Part shown: one piece after another, positions 7,624-16,879 of the stretch
Position numbering within the stretch: the first letter of the stretch is position 1
How the letters are laid out: every line of letters starts with the position of its first letter
Assembly (NCBI GenBank): GCA_963714425.1
Contig: CAVQOI010000003.1
Coordinates: forward strand, 124,001 to 188,000
Length of the DNA stretch: 64,000 nucleotides
Reading direction: 5' to 3'
DNA from: DATCYX01 sp963714425
Lineage (GTDB): Bacteria; Chloroflexota; Anaerolineae; Anaerolineales; UBA4823
Notes under the pieces: generated by a model
Databases searched by the model: none
Seen by the model: the letters and a program-made list of their open reading frames with translations, nothing else
What the model was told of the DNA's origin: nothing
Position numbers and translations under genes: made by a program

Positions 7624-9870
7624 TAATCCGAGCTCACCGGCTCGAATGACTGCCTCAGTCCTGCCGCGCACATCCAGTTTACGATAGATGCTGGAGGTAT
7701 GCGCTTTGACCGTTCCCAAAGCGATGACTAGCTCTGCGGCAATTTCCGGGTTCGAAGCCCCCTTCGCAAGCCGATTCAAGACTTCCAGCTCGCGGTCGGT
7801 AAGCGCTTCGATCAAGTAGCCTCGAATGGTGCGATCTGGGCGTCCCTTGTAGATCAACGCTTCATAAGCTGCGATACGCTCCTCAAAGCCTGGTGTCAAC
7901 CTATGGGTAGCAGCCAGGTGCTTCGCTTCGTCCAGCGCCTGCTGGGCTTCGGCAGAATCCCCCTCAATGTGTGCGACGTGTGCCAGCGCCAGGTAGCTGC
8001 CTGTCAGGCTGTCTGGATTGCCCCATTGTCTGGCTAATGCAACACTGGTTGTCGCCAGCTGGCGGGCATGCTCAAGGTTGTTTCTACTCAGGTACATCTC
8101 CGCCAATGCGGAATGGATGCTGGCGGTGATCGGCAAGGGACGCCCACCACTGCCGGTGCCTAATTTCAAAGCCCGCTCGTACGTCCGCTCCGCTTCGGCT
8201 AGGTCTCCCTGCATGTGCAGCAGATTTCCTAGCGCATTCAGAGCTGATATTGCCAGATGGATGTTCCCGGCACGCTCCCCATCCCAGCTGGCTGCTTTCA
8301 TCGCCTCCATGGCTAAGGCTAAGTCCTTTCGCATGAAGTGAATACCGCCCAGAACAAAGGTGACCACGCAGCGTACCGGGTAGTCCTGCTCTGAAAGCAG
8401 TCCTAGTGCCTGAGTCGCCAGGTCAATGGCGATCTGCGTTTGTTGTTGCATGGCTGCCGAGTAAGCCCGGATGGCGCAGATATGTCCACTCATCTGTCGC
8501 TGTTCGCCAGACAGCGTTCCAGCCCCGGGGTTGAGAAGCCGCTCACTTCCTTCCAGCAACCTCTCGAGGGGCTCGAATTGGCCTGTGAGTAAAAGAGCCC
8601 ATGCTTGATAGATCCCCAGCCAGGGGCGCTCGGGGACCAGTGTTTCTAGCGGAGCCATCCACTCCAGTAAGGTTGTCAGATTGCCCTGCTGCAGCATGTG
8701 CATGGCGTTATTTTCCACGATCCGTGCTGCCCGCGCCAGGTCGTGTGCCGAGATGGCGTGCTTCCATGCCTCGTTGCTGTACCCCTCTCGTTCAAACCAT
8801 TCACTTGCTAGCTGGTGCAGCGCTGGGATCATATCCCGGTGTTCTCGTTCCAGGCGGTTGCGCAGCACGTCTGCAAATAGTCGGTGGTAGCGGTACCAAT
8901 AGCGTTCATCATCCAGCGCAGTCAAAAACAGGTTGTCGTTCTCAAATCCTTCCAGCAACTTCTGCCCATCCCGGCGTCCAGTAAGGGCGTCACATAGCGC
9001 GCCTGATAATCGTTCTAGAATACTGGTCTGCAGCAGGAATTCCTGTTTCGGGTTGGGCTGGCGGTTGAGCACTTCCTCCACCAAATAATCCACGATGTAG
9101 TGATGTCCTCCAGTGAAGTCGGAGATAAACCGGCTCAAATTAGCTGGCTCTCTCCCCTGCATCGAGAGGGCAGCCAGCTGCAGACCTGCGATCCAGCCTT
9201 CGGACCGGGTTTCCAGAGACTCGATTTGCTCCGTAGAAAGAGCAAGTACCATGACTTGTTGTAAATACGCAGCAATCTCGCTTCTTGTAAAGCGCAGGTG
9301 CTCCGCCCGAATTTCCATCAGTTGCCCCTGTGCACGCAATCGGGGGAGCGGCAGGCTTGGATCGGCGCGTGTTAGCAGCGCCAGGTGCATGGTCGCTGGC
9401 ATGTGTTCGATGATGTACCAGAGCGACTGGTGAATGGCTGGGTTTTCGATTAAGTGGTAATCATCTAAGGCCAGCACAAAATCGTGCGCATAGGCGGAGA
9501 TATCGTTGAGCAGCGCGGTGAGGATATTCTGAATCGGGATAGGCTCGGGGTTTTGTAAGAGGATGGAAGCATTGCCCCCCAGATCGGATTCGACAGTCTC
9601 AAGAGCAGCAACCAGATAAGACAGGAATCGAACCGGGTTGTTGTCGTCTGCATCAAGGGATACCCATCCCGCAGGCATTCGGCTTCCTGCACCGCTGCGC
9701 CACTCGCTCATCAGGGTGGTCTTGCCCGATCCAGCCGAGGCAGAAATCAAAGTGAGCGGACCGCGTAACCCCAGCTTCAATCGCTCCATCAGCCGCGGGC
9801 GCAAAACCAGGCGCTCTCGCCTGGTTGGAAAGTAAAGTTTTGTCCTTAGCAGGGGGTCAAGCATGCTCAT
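7618..9870 (-). CDS. MalT-like LuxR family ATP-dependent regulator
   Basis: Large STAND-type transcription activator, 750 aa (somewhat shorter than the usual ~900). The N-terminal ATPase has a Walker A SASAGSGKTT near 43-52 and a Walker B-like VLALDDYHL near 147. TPR-like helical repeats form the middle (about 380-650) and a C-terminal LuxR helix-turn-helix is in the last 65 residues (LTDRELEVLNRLAKG, then IAAELVIALGTVKAHTSSIY). By family analogy with MalT, an inducer bound by the TPR region triggers ATP-dependent multimerisation and DNA binding. It is clearly diverged from the four regulators at 23-46 kb and has no family S gene next to it. Confidence 0.88.
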   Translation of the reverse strand: MSMLDPLLRTKLYFPTRRERLVLRPRLMERLKLGLRGPLTLISASAGSGKTTLMSEWRSGAGSRMPAGWVSLDADDNNPVRFLSYLVAALETVESDLGGNASILLQNPEPIPIQNILTALLNDISAYAHDFVLALDDYHLIENPAIHQSLWYIIEHMPATMHLALLTRADPSLPLPRLRAQGQLMEIRAEHLRFTRSEIAAYLQQVMVLALSTEQIESLETRSEGWIAGLQLAALSMQGREPANLSRFISDFTGGHHYIVDYLVEEVLNRQPNPKQEFLLQTSILERLSGALCDALTGRRDGQKLLEGFENDNLFLTALDDERYWYRYHRLFADVLRNRLEREHRDMIPALHQLASEWFEREGYSNEAWKHAISAHDLARAARIVENNAMHMLQQGNLTTLLEWMAPLETLVPERPWLGIYQAWALLLTGQFEPLERLLEGSERLLNPGAGTLSGEQRQMSGHICAIRAYSAAMQQQTQIAIDLATQALGLLSEQDYPVRCVVTFVLGGIHFMRKDLALAMEAMKAASWDGERAGNIHLAISALNALGNLLHMQGDLAEAERTYERALKLGTGSGGRPLPITASIHSALAEMYLSRNNLEHARQLATTSVALARQWGNPDSLTGSYLALAHVAHIEGDSAEAQQALDEAKHLAATHRLTPGFEERIAAYEALIYKGRPDRTIRGYLIEALTDRELEVLNRLAKGASNPEIAAELVIALGTVKAHTSSIYRKLDVRGRTEAVIRAGELGLL

Positions 9871-9901
9871 CGCCAGTCATAAATTGCTGGCATACTGGTG
9901 C

Positions 9902-10909
9902 TCACACCTCGTGGCAAGCCACCCAGTGTCCCGTGGATATTTCCCTCCACTCAGGGATGAGCTTGGAGCAGTGGTCCTTGGCGATCGGGCAGCGCGGGTG
10001 GAAGCGGCAGCCGGAGGGTGGGTTTAGCGGGCTGGGCACATCTCCGGGCAGGATCACCCGCTGCCGGGAGCGGCCCTTCTTTGGGTCAGGGATGGGCACC
10101 GCCGAGAGCAGCGCCTGGGTATACGGGTGCAGCGGATTTTCGTACAGCTCGTCTTTCCCTGCCAGCTCAACAATTGCTCCCAGGTACATGACTGCCACGC
10201 GGTCGCAGATATGGCGCACCATGCTCAGGTCGTGGGCGATAAACAGGTAGGTCAGGTCGAACCCATCCTGAAGCTCCTCCAGCAGGTTGACCACCTGGGC
10301 CTGGATGGAGACGTCCAGGGCGGAGATCGGCTCGTCGCACACGATAAAATCCGGGTCGGATGCCAGGGCGCGCGCCACACCGATGCGCTGGCGCTGCCCG
10401 CCGGAGAATTCATGCGGGAAGCGGTTGATCAGCCGTGGGCTGAGCCCCACCAATAGCATCAGCTCGTGGACGCGATTTTCGCGGGCATTATCGTCGGCTA
10501 GCAGCTTGTGCACGCGCAGCGGCTCGCCGATGATGGCGCTTACCGTCCAGCGCGGGTTGAGCGAAGCGTACGGGTCCTGGAAGATCATCTGCGCTTTGCG
10601 GCGTAGCGTGCGTAGTTCTTCCTTGCTGGCTTTTTCCACCTGAATGCCCGATATGGTCACCGACCCCTGGGTGATATCGTACAGTCCAAGCATGGTGCGC
10701 CCGGCGGTGGTCTTGCCACAACCGCTCTCGCCGACCAGTCCCAGAGTCTCGCCCTGCTGTATATCGAAGGAGATTCCATCCACCGCTTTCACAGAGCCGA
10801 TCTGTCGCTCAATGATCAAGCCCTGAGTGACAGGGAAATATTTCTTCAGCTCGCGCACCTGTACCAGTGTCGGGGCGTCATTAGAAGGAGTAATTAAGGC
10901 ATCGGCCAA
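9902..10909 (-). CDS. oppF: Oligopeptide ABC transporter ATPase (OppF-type)
   Basis: ATP-binding subunit of a peptide/nickel-type ABC importer, about 335 aa. It shows Walker A GESGCGKTT, the Q-loop region FQDPYASLNPR, the signature FSGGQRQRIGVARAL, Walker B DFIVCDEPISALD and the C-terminal Opp-type extension with a Cys-containing segment (CRFHPRCPIAKDHC). I place the start at a TTG (10909) because AAGGAG lies 8 nt upstream in the gap after oppD; the open frame extends further without a better RBS. Last gene of the oppABCDF-like operon. Confidence 0.88.
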   Translation of the reverse strand: MADALITPSNDAPTLVQVRELKKYFPVTQGLIIERQIGSVKAVDGISFDIQQGETLGLVGESGCGKTTAGRTMLGLYDITQGSVTISGIQVEKASKEELRTLRRKAQMIFQDPYASLNPRWTVSAIIGEPLRVHKLLADDNARENRVHELMLLVGLSPRLINRFPHEFSGGQRQRIGVARALASDPDFIVCDEPISALDVSIQAQVVNLLEELQDGFDLTYLFIAHDLSMVRHICDRVAVMYLGAIVELAGKDELYENPLHPYTQALLSAVPIPDPKKGRSRQRVILPGDVPSPLNPPSGCRFHPRCPIAKDHCSKLIPEWREISTGHWVACHEV

Positions 10910-10925
10910 GGCGAGTCTCCTTAGT

Positions 10926-11915
10926 TCAACGCGGCTTGCCGGTGGTAACATCCACCCAGCAAGCGGTAAGGTGGTTCGGCTCTACCTGGATTAAAGGTGG
11001 CATCTCCTGCCGGCAGCGATCCAGGACTAGCTCGCAACGCGCTGCGAACGGGCAGCCTTTTGGCTCAACCAGCAGGTTAGGCGGTGCGCCAGGGATGGAA
11101 CGCAGCCGTCGATCCCTACGGCGATCGACGCGCGGCAGGGCAGCCAGCAGCGCAATGGTGTACGGGTGGCGCGGGTCATCATACAGATCGTCCACCAGCG
11201 CTTCTTCCACGATGTTACCTGCATACATCACCAGCACGCGCTCTGCCATCTCTGCCACCACACCCAGGTCATGCGTGATCCAGATCACTGCCATGTTCAA
11301 CTCTGCTCGAAGGCGCTGCACCAGCTCGACGATTTGCGCCTGGATGGTTACATCCAAAGCGGTGGTGGGTTCGTCGGCGATCAGGATCGTCGGCACGCAC
11401 GCCAGCGCCATAGCGATCATGGCACGCTGGCGCATCCCACCGGAGAACTGGTGCGGGTAATCATTCAAGTGCCGTGCAGCGTCGGAGATGCCTACATGTT
11501 CAAGTAATTGGATGGACCGGTCGTGAGCCATCTGCTTGTCCATGCCCATGTGCACTCTGAGCGGCTCGGAGAGTTGGCGACCGATAGTCAACACCGGGTT
11601 GAGCGAGGTCATTGGGTCCTGGAAGACCATGGCGATTTCCTTGCCGCGCAAATGCTCCATCTCGTTTTCGCTGATCTGAAGCAGATCGCGTCCCAGGTAC
11701 TGCGCTTGTCCGCTGGTAATCTCAGCTGGCGGGCTGGCCAGCAAGCGCAGGATCGACATCATCGTCACCGATTTTCCACAGCCGCTCTCGCCCACAACGG
11801 CAATGGTTTTCCCCTCATCCAGGTGGAAAGAAACGCCATTAACAGCATGAACGGTGCCCTCAGCAATATGAAAGCGTGTGTGTAGGTCTTTGACTTCAAG
11901 GATGCGGTTTTCCAT
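10926..11915 (-). CDS. oppD: Oligopeptide ABC transporter ATPase (OppD-type)
   Basis: Second ATPase subunit, about 329 aa. Motifs are Walker A GESGCGKSV, FQDPMTSLNPVLTIG, signature FSGGMRQRAMIAMAL, Walker B TILIADEPTTALD and the Cys-containing C-terminal Opp extension. The start at 11915 (MENRIL) follows GGGAGAGACCG, 13 nt after the permease stop. It would pair with OppF to drive transport. Confidence 0.88.
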   Translation of the reverse strand: MENRILEVKDLHTRFHIAEGTVHAVNGVSFHLDEGKTIAVVGESGCGKSVTMMSILRLLASPPAEITSGQAQYLGRDLLQISENEMEHLRGKEIAMVFQDPMTSLNPVLTIGRQLSEPLRVHMGMDKQMAHDRSIQLLEHVGISDAARHLNDYPHQFSGGMRQRAMIAMALACVPTILIADEPTTALDVTIQAQIVELVQRLRAELNMAVIWITHDLGVVAEMAERVLVMYAGNIVEEALVDDLYDDPRHPYTIALLAALPRVDRRRDRRLRSIPGAPPNLLVEPKGCPFAARCELVLDRCRQEMPPLIQVEPNHLTACWVDVTTGKPR

Positions 11916-11928
11916 CGGTCTCTCCCGC

Positions 11929-12891
11929 TTATGCTGCCCGGCTGTGGGGATCGAGGGCGTCGCGCAGCCCATCACCCAGGAAGTTGATGCTCAGCGTAGT
12001 CAGTGCGATCAGCGCCCCTGGGAAGAACCACAGCCACCAGGCGGTTTCAATGTAGTTATAGGCGCCTTCCAACATGTTGCCCCAGGTAGCAGTGGGCGGG
12101 CGCACTCCCAGCCCCAGGAAGCTGATGTAGGCCTCCAAGGTGATGGCTGCGGCAACGCTCAAGGTGGCGGAGACGATGATGGGGGCAAGGGTGTTGGGTA
12201 AGATATGCCGGAAGATAATGTCCGGAGTGGAAGTGCCAGTCGCCCGCGCCGCCAGGATGTAATCGTTTTCTTTCACCGAGAGGAATTGTGCGCGCACGAT
12301 ACGCGCCAGGTAAGGCCAGTTGGTAATGCCGATCACGAAGATGATCACCAGCACGCTGCCGCTGAAGGTGCGCCCGAGGAACTGGATGTTGGGGATGTCT
12401 TGGGCAAAATATTTGGCCATCACCAGCAGCAAGAAGATCTGCGGGATAACCAGCACTGCCTCTGTGAGACGCATCAGGATGCTGTCCAGTAAGCCGCCGA
12501 AATAGCCTGCCAGCGCGCCAATGGTAATGCCGATGAGCAATTCTACCAGCATGGCAGTCAGGCCGATGAGAATGGAGATCTGCCCCCCATAGATTGTGCG
12601 CGCCAGGATATCCCGCCCGATGGTATCGGTGCCGAAGAGGTGCTCGGCGGTTGGCGCCGCAAGGCGGTTGCCCGTTTCCACGAAGTTAGAATCGGCCTCG
12701 CTGAAGACCAACATGCCGCCAAACGCGTAAAGTATTAATAAGACCAACGTCACTGCGCCGAAAATCGCCATCTTGTGCCGGCGGAAGCGTCTCCAGGTGA
12801 GCTCACCCAGGCTTAGAGGTGGGGTCTCCAGCTCGTCAGGCGTCAGGCTGACGATAGCATTTTTTGGTTGTGATGCTGCTGTTTCTGTCAT
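11929..12891 (-). CDS. oppC: Peptide ABC transporter permease (OppC-type)
   Basis: Inner-membrane permease of the DppC/OppC type, 320 aa. After an N-terminal cytoplasmic segment and the first helix (about 38-60) come the periplasmic loop with HLFGTDTIGRDILAR, which is characteristic of this subunit, and the permease EAA-type motif (RATGTSTPDIIFRHILPNTL). Nine nt after oppB, with an AGCAGG RBS. Confidence 0.88.
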   Translation of the reverse strand: MTETAASQPKNAIVSLTPDELETPPLSLGELTWRRFRRHKMAIFGAVTLVLLILYAFGGMLVFSEADSNFVETGNRLAAPTAEHLFGTDTIGRDILARTIYGGQISILIGLTAMLVELLIGITIGALAGYFGGLLDSILMRLTEAVLVIPQIFLLLVMAKYFAQDIPNIQFLGRTFSGSVLVIIFVIGITNWPYLARIVRAQFLSVKENDYILAARATGTSTPDIIFRHILPNTLAPIIVSATLSVAAAITLEAYISFLGLGVRPPTATWGNMLEGAYNYIETAWWLWFFPGALIALTTLSINFLGDGLRDALDPHSRAA

Positions 12892-12900
12892 GATAGCCTG

Positions 12901-13932
12901 CTATTTATACCGTATTCTGGGATCCAACCAGGCGTAGGTGACATCGGCGATGATCTGAAAAGCGATCACTGCCGCGGCGATCATCATCAGGATGCCCATC
13001 ACCACAGGGGTATCCGAGCGCGAGACGTGATCCAGGAATAACCGCCCCATGCCGGGCCACCCAAAGATACGCTCGGTGACGATCGCCCCGCCCAGCAAGA
13101 AGGGCAAATCCAATGCCACCACGGTAACGATGGGCAGGGCCGCATTTTTCAAGGCGTGAATGTAGATAATTTCTGGTCGGGGTAAGCCCTTCGCCCTGGC
13201 GGTGCGTACGTAATCCTGCCCCATGGCTTCCAGCATGGTGCTGCGGATGTACCGGCTGTATCCAGCAATGAAGCCGAAGGACAGTGTGGCGACCGGTAAG
13301 ACCATGTGCCACAGCACTTGGGCTGGGGTCTGCCCGGCAGCTGGCTCGAACATGCCCACGGTTGGCAGGTACGGCAGTCCCCATTTCTTGAAATTGACCG
13401 CGAAGATATACATCATTAATAGGGCAAAAAAGAACACTGGCATAGAGTAAAAGATGAAGGTTATGGCTGTGATGGCGTTATCAACGGTTGAGTACTGGTT
13501 TAACGCCGAGTAGATGCCAATGATTAAGGCGGTCACGATGATAAATACTTCAGCGGTCAGCATCAACAGCAGCGTGTTGGTCAGGCGCTCGCCGATTACC
13601 TTGGTAACTGCTTGCCGGTTGACCAGCGAGATACCCCAATCGCCGCGCAGCACGCCTTTGCGCACCCCTGGAGTCTCAGCCACGCCGTCGCCGTCCATAT
13701 CGGTCTTAGCCCAATCGTTGCCTGCCAGCCAGTACAGGTATTGGACAGCCACCGGTTTATCCAGCCCAAGCTGCCGTGCCAGGCGGATGCGATCCTCGCT
13801 GCGCGTTACTTTACGACCGCCCATGGTTGCCAGTGGATCGCCCATGTTCTGCATCAGGACGAACAAAACCACGCTGATGATGAACAGCAGAGGCAGGGCT
13901 TGTAAAAGCCTGCGGAGGATGTAGCGGGTCAT
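12901..13932 (-). CDS. oppB: Peptide ABC transporter permease (OppB-type)
   Basis: Permease of the DppB/OppB type, about 343 aa. It begins MTRYILRRLLQALPLLF, the standard first helix. It contains an extra periplasmic segment (DMDGDGVAETPGVRKG) seen in some long OppB proteins, and ends with an EAA-type motif (RTARAKGLPRPEIIYIHALK). The start at 13932 is chosen over 13986 for the GGAAGG RBS and family N-terminus. Confidence 0.88.
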   Translation of the reverse strand: MTRYILRRLLQALPLLFIISVVLFVLMQNMGDPLATMGGRKVTRSEDRIRLARQLGLDKPVAVQYLYWLAGNDWAKTDMDGDGVAETPGVRKGVLRGDWGISLVNRQAVTKVIGERLTNTLLLMLTAEVFIIVTALIIGIYSALNQYSTVDNAITAITFIFYSMPVFFFALLMMYIFAVNFKKWGLPYLPTVGMFEPAAGQTPAQVLWHMVLPVATLSFGFIAGYSRYIRSTMLEAMGQDYVRTARAKGLPRPEIIYIHALKNAALPIVTVVALDLPFLLGGAIVTERIFGWPGMGRLFLDHVSRSDTPVVMGILMMIAAAVIAFQIIADVTYAWLDPRIRYK

Positions 13933-13999
13933 ACGCGCCTTCCAGTATTGGTGTGCAGGTCGCCGGTTTTGGCGCCTGCACACCATCTTGACAGAACGG

Positions 14000-15748
14000 T
14001 TATTCGGTCAGGTCCCATTCAGCCACGTTGAAGAACGCAGTGGCGCCGGACATCTTGACGTTCACCATGCGATCGCTGAACCCAAACAGGTCCGGATCCT
14101 CCCACAGACCCAACCAGTACACGTTTTCGTAAATGTACTTGGTGATCTGGTAGAAAGTCTGCTGGCGCTCTGCAAAGTCCACCTGGGTTTCTTGTTGGAC
14201 GAACAGCGCTTCCAGCTCCTCATCGCATATGCCGGATGTATTTACTCCGGCAGGGCTTTCATCAGAGGGGACCTCCGCACAGCGCCAGACGCTGGTATTG
14301 GGGTCGGGGAAGCTTGGCGAATCGGAGTACTCGATGATATCCAGCGAGAAGTTGGCCGAAGGGCCGTCTTCTGCATAGCTGGAGAAGAAGATATCCGAGT
14401 CGAAGCTCAGTAGGTCGAGCTTGACGCCAACCTGGGCCAGGTCCTGCTGGGCTACAGCCTGGGTATCCGAGCGGATCTCGCGGGTAGTGGTGCCGTACTT
14501 CAACACCAGCTCGACGCCATCTTTATCGCGCGTGCCGTCGCCATTGCTGTCCACCCAACCGGCCTCGTCCAGCAGCGCGTTGGCTCTGGCTGGATCGTAA
14601 GGCCAGGGCTCGATGCTCGGATCGACCCACGGCGAGTTATCCCAATCGGTTGCAGCGACGCCGGTGCGCCCGAGCAGCAAATCATCTACCAGCTTCTGCC
14701 GGTTGAAGGCCAGGGCGATCGCCTGGCGCACCTTCACGTCTTTCAGCGCCGGGTTGCCCTTTTCAGGGTGCAGGTTGATGTACCAGCCTTCATTGTAGCC
14801 GGAGAAGGAGTTAAGGATCTTGATTCCGGCTGCCTCGAGCTGGGGCAGGTCGCTGTAGGAGAAGAAGGTGCCCACATCGCCGTCGCCCGCTACCAGGGCG
14901 GCAATCATGGAAGCATCGTCAGGCACGAAGCGGAAGAAGAGCTCATCCAGCTTGGGTCGGCCCAACCAGAAGTTATCGTTCGCCACGAAGCGTGCGAAGC
15001 TGCCCGATTCCCATTCATCAAAGACGAAGGGGCCGCAGCCCACCGTGGGTGCTTTGTTCCACTCGGCGGTGTCGATCGTGCCTTCCGTATCGAATGCAGG
15101 TTGGAGGATGTGCGCCGGGATGATGCTGATACCAGCCGATCCGCTGAAAAGGTCAGATTGCCACGGAGCATAAGGATCCCCAAAGGTAGCGACCACGGTG
15201 CGCTCGTCGGGGGTTTCGAGCGACACGATCAAGTCGTATGGAGATCGGGAAGACACCGCGTTGGAATCGGCAAGAAGCATATCGTAGGTGAACTTGAAAT
15301 CCGCCGACGTGATCGGCGTGCCGTCCGACCAGACGATGTCATCCCGCAGCATCAGTGTGATCGTCCGCCCATCTTCAGAAATGCCCCCATTATCCAATGA
15401 CGGTATTTCGGTTACTAGGTTTGGAATAGCAGCGTTCTGTTCATCGAACCACCAGGCCTGGCATGCGTAGACCGGGAACAGAACAGAAACGAACCACATA
15501 TTGGTGTATAGGGGGTTGAGGGTGTCGAACTCTTGCGTCCAAATCAAGGTCACCACTTTACGCTCAGCGGGTGCCTCAGGGGGCGCTACGGTTGGCTGTG
15601 CTTCCGGGGGTGGCGCTTCGGTTGCCTCTGGTTGTGCGGGTGGTTCCACAGGGGGTGCAGGCGTGGCTGCCGGGGCGCAAGATGCCAGCATCAGGCTGGC
15701 AATGACCAGCAAAGACAGCCAGGTCAATACGTGCAGTTTTTTCGACAT
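14000..15748 (-). CDS. oppA: Peptide ABC transporter substrate-binding lipoprotein
   Basis: Extracytoplasmic solute-binding protein family 5, about 582 aa. The signal peptide ends in a lipobox (LMLASC, Cys near 23), followed by a Pro/Ala/Glu-rich linker of about 45 residues and then the binding domain (VTLIWTQEFDTLNPLY; DDIVWSDGTPITSADFKFTY). A Ca-binding-like DSNGDGTRDKDG loop is visible. GGAGGAGAAAT precedes the ATG at 15748. First gene of the operon running to oppF (68 nt between its stop and oppB). Peptides are the likeliest ligand; oligosaccharides are also taken up by members of this family. Confidence 0.87.
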   Translation of the reverse strand: MSKKLHVLTWLSLLVIASLMLASCAPAATPAPPVEPPAQPEATEAPPPEAQPTVAPPEAPAERKVVTLIWTQEFDTLNPLYTNMWFVSVLFPVYACQAWWFDEQNAAIPNLVTEIPSLDNGGISEDGRTITLMLRDDIVWSDGTPITSADFKFTYDMLLADSNAVSSRSPYDLIVSLETPDERTVVATFGDPYAPWQSDLFSGSAGISIIPAHILQPAFDTEGTIDTAEWNKAPTVGCGPFVFDEWESGSFARFVANDNFWLGRPKLDELFFRFVPDDASMIAALVAGDGDVGTFFSYSDLPQLEAAGIKILNSFSGYNEGWYINLHPEKGNPALKDVKVRQAIALAFNRQKLVDDLLLGRTGVAATDWDNSPWVDPSIEPWPYDPARANALLDEAGWVDSNGDGTRDKDGVELVLKYGTTTREIRSDTQAVAQQDLAQVGVKLDLLSFDSDIFFSSYAEDGPSANFSLDIIEYSDSPSFPDPNTSVWRCAEVPSDESPAGVNTSGICDEELEALFVQQETQVDFAERQQTFYQITKYIYENVYWLGLWEDPDLFGFSDRMVNVKMSGATAFFNVAEWDLTE

Positions 15749-15970
15749 ATTTCTCCTCCAAAGATTTATCTTGTATGAACGAATTTGCCGGATGCCAGGA
15801 CATGGTCTCCCGGCTGTTTGCCAAAAGGAAATTGGCTCTTTACCACCTCCTTTGTTCAAGCCGGATATTTAAATGTGTTATTGATTGATAATATTATTAT
15901 ATATGGAATACGGTCAAATGCAATAAAAGTTCGAAGAGAATTTATATTTTCTTGTCCCCATGTAATTTAA
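15749..15970 (-). promoter_or_regulatory. Promoter region of the opp operon
   Basis: No gene is visible in this 222-bp stretch. The part at 15870-15960 is strongly AT-rich compared with the flanks and is the natural place for the oppA promoter. I cannot assign the -35/-10 boxes with confidence. Confidence 0.35.
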
Positions 15971-16007
15971 AGATGATCTGGGTGGGATTTTCCCGCCCAG
16001 ATCATCT
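15971..16007 (-). terminator. Intrinsic terminator of the selenoprotein peroxiredoxin gene
   Basis: Two 16-nt arms (AGATGATCTGGGTGGG and its complement with one G-T pair) around a 5-nt loop form a very stable hairpin. T-rich sequence follows on both strands, so it may act bidirectionally. It lies 40 bp past the prx stop and before the opp promoter. Confidence 0.8.
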
Positions 16008-16046
16008 TTTTCGATCACCTTTGGTTTAGGAAATCGGCTTATATCA

Positions 16047-16760
16047 TCAATTATAGGCCATCTCGGGTTTCCAAACCTCCCACACCTTGCCTACCAGGTC
16101 CGGACCAGGCTTGAGCGTGGGCTGTCCAGGCTGCCAGCCTGAGGGTGTGACTTCCCCGGTCTCACGCACATGCTGGAAAGCCTTGACCTGGCGGATGAGC
16201 TCGGATACATTCCGGCCCACTTCGGGGGTCATCACTTCCATCGCCAGGATCATGCCCTCCGGATTGATCAGAAAACGGCCGCGGATATCCACTCCCGCAG
16301 CTTCCTCATATACGCCATACACGCTGCCGATACGCCCCCCGCCATCCGAGAGCATGGGGAACGGCACGCCTCCCGGCACCATCTTGGCCAGCTCATTCTC
16401 CTGCCACATCTTGTGCACAAAACGGCTATCTGTGCTTACCGATAGCACCTCGACTCCCAGCGCCTGCAGCTCTTCATATTTTACGGCGACCGCCGATAAT
16501 TCGGTCGGTCAGACAAAAGTGAAGTCACCGGGGTAGAAACATAGCACCACCCACTGACCGCGATAATCGGATAGTTTGATGTTCTTGAACCCCTGCCCGT
16601 TGACGTAGGCCGAGGCTTCGAAATCAGGGGCTTCTTTGCCCACGCGTGCGAGGTTCATGGATACCTTCTCCTTAGGGGTATTATTTTGCTCTTGGGTTTG
16701 GGCCGCTTCGGGAATGAGCGGACCACCCGCGGGTTGGACGCAAGAATCTTTTTCTTCCAT
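16047..16760 (-). CDS. prxU: Selenocysteine-containing AhpC/Prx1-type peroxiredoxin
   Basis: Thiol/selenol peroxidase that reduces H2O2 and organic hydroperoxides. The frame is open except for one UGA (16509-16511) exactly at the peroxidatic Cys of the AhpC/Prx1 signature: FYPGDFTFV-U-PTE. Homology continues in the same frame on both sides (VKYEELQALGVEVLSVSTDS, then GGVPFPMLSDGGGRIG). A SECIS-like hairpin starts 9 nt after the UGA. From the inner ATG at 16658, Sec is residue 50 and the protein is 203 aa. An outer ATG at 16760 adds 34 residues including one Cys; both starts have an AAGGAG about 8-9 nt upstream. The usual resolving Cys near the C-terminus (EVCP) is Thr here (EVTPSGW), so the resolving step must differ from classical 2-Cys Prx. 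Confidence 0.88.
16481..16511 (-). promoter_or_regulatory. Sec UGA codon and bacterial SECIS-like hairpin
   Basis: After the UGA come 17 nt, then a GGUC apical loop closed by CGGC/GCCG, a bulged U, and a lower UUA/UAA stem. A bulged U plus a GGUC loop is the SelB-recognition pattern known from E. coli fdhF, with nearly the same UGA-to-loop distance. It directs the UGA to be read as selenocysteine. Confidence 0.82.
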
Positions 16761-16879
16761 AAAATTCACTCCTTATAGCCAGTCAAATGTCAGCAAGATT
16801 AGATATCTTTTCCCCTTCCCTGTGAGGTCATGGGGGATATGTGCATAAATTCTGCACCGGAATTCATCAACTCTGACAA

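Noticed and set aside
14768..15400. Long plus-strand frame opposite oppA
   Set aside because: It is a GC-driven shadow of the substrate-binding protein with no family resemblance.
16047..16448. Separate gene starting at GTG 16448
   Set aside because: It has no RBS and begins in the middle of a peroxiredoxin domain; it is the part after the Sec codon.
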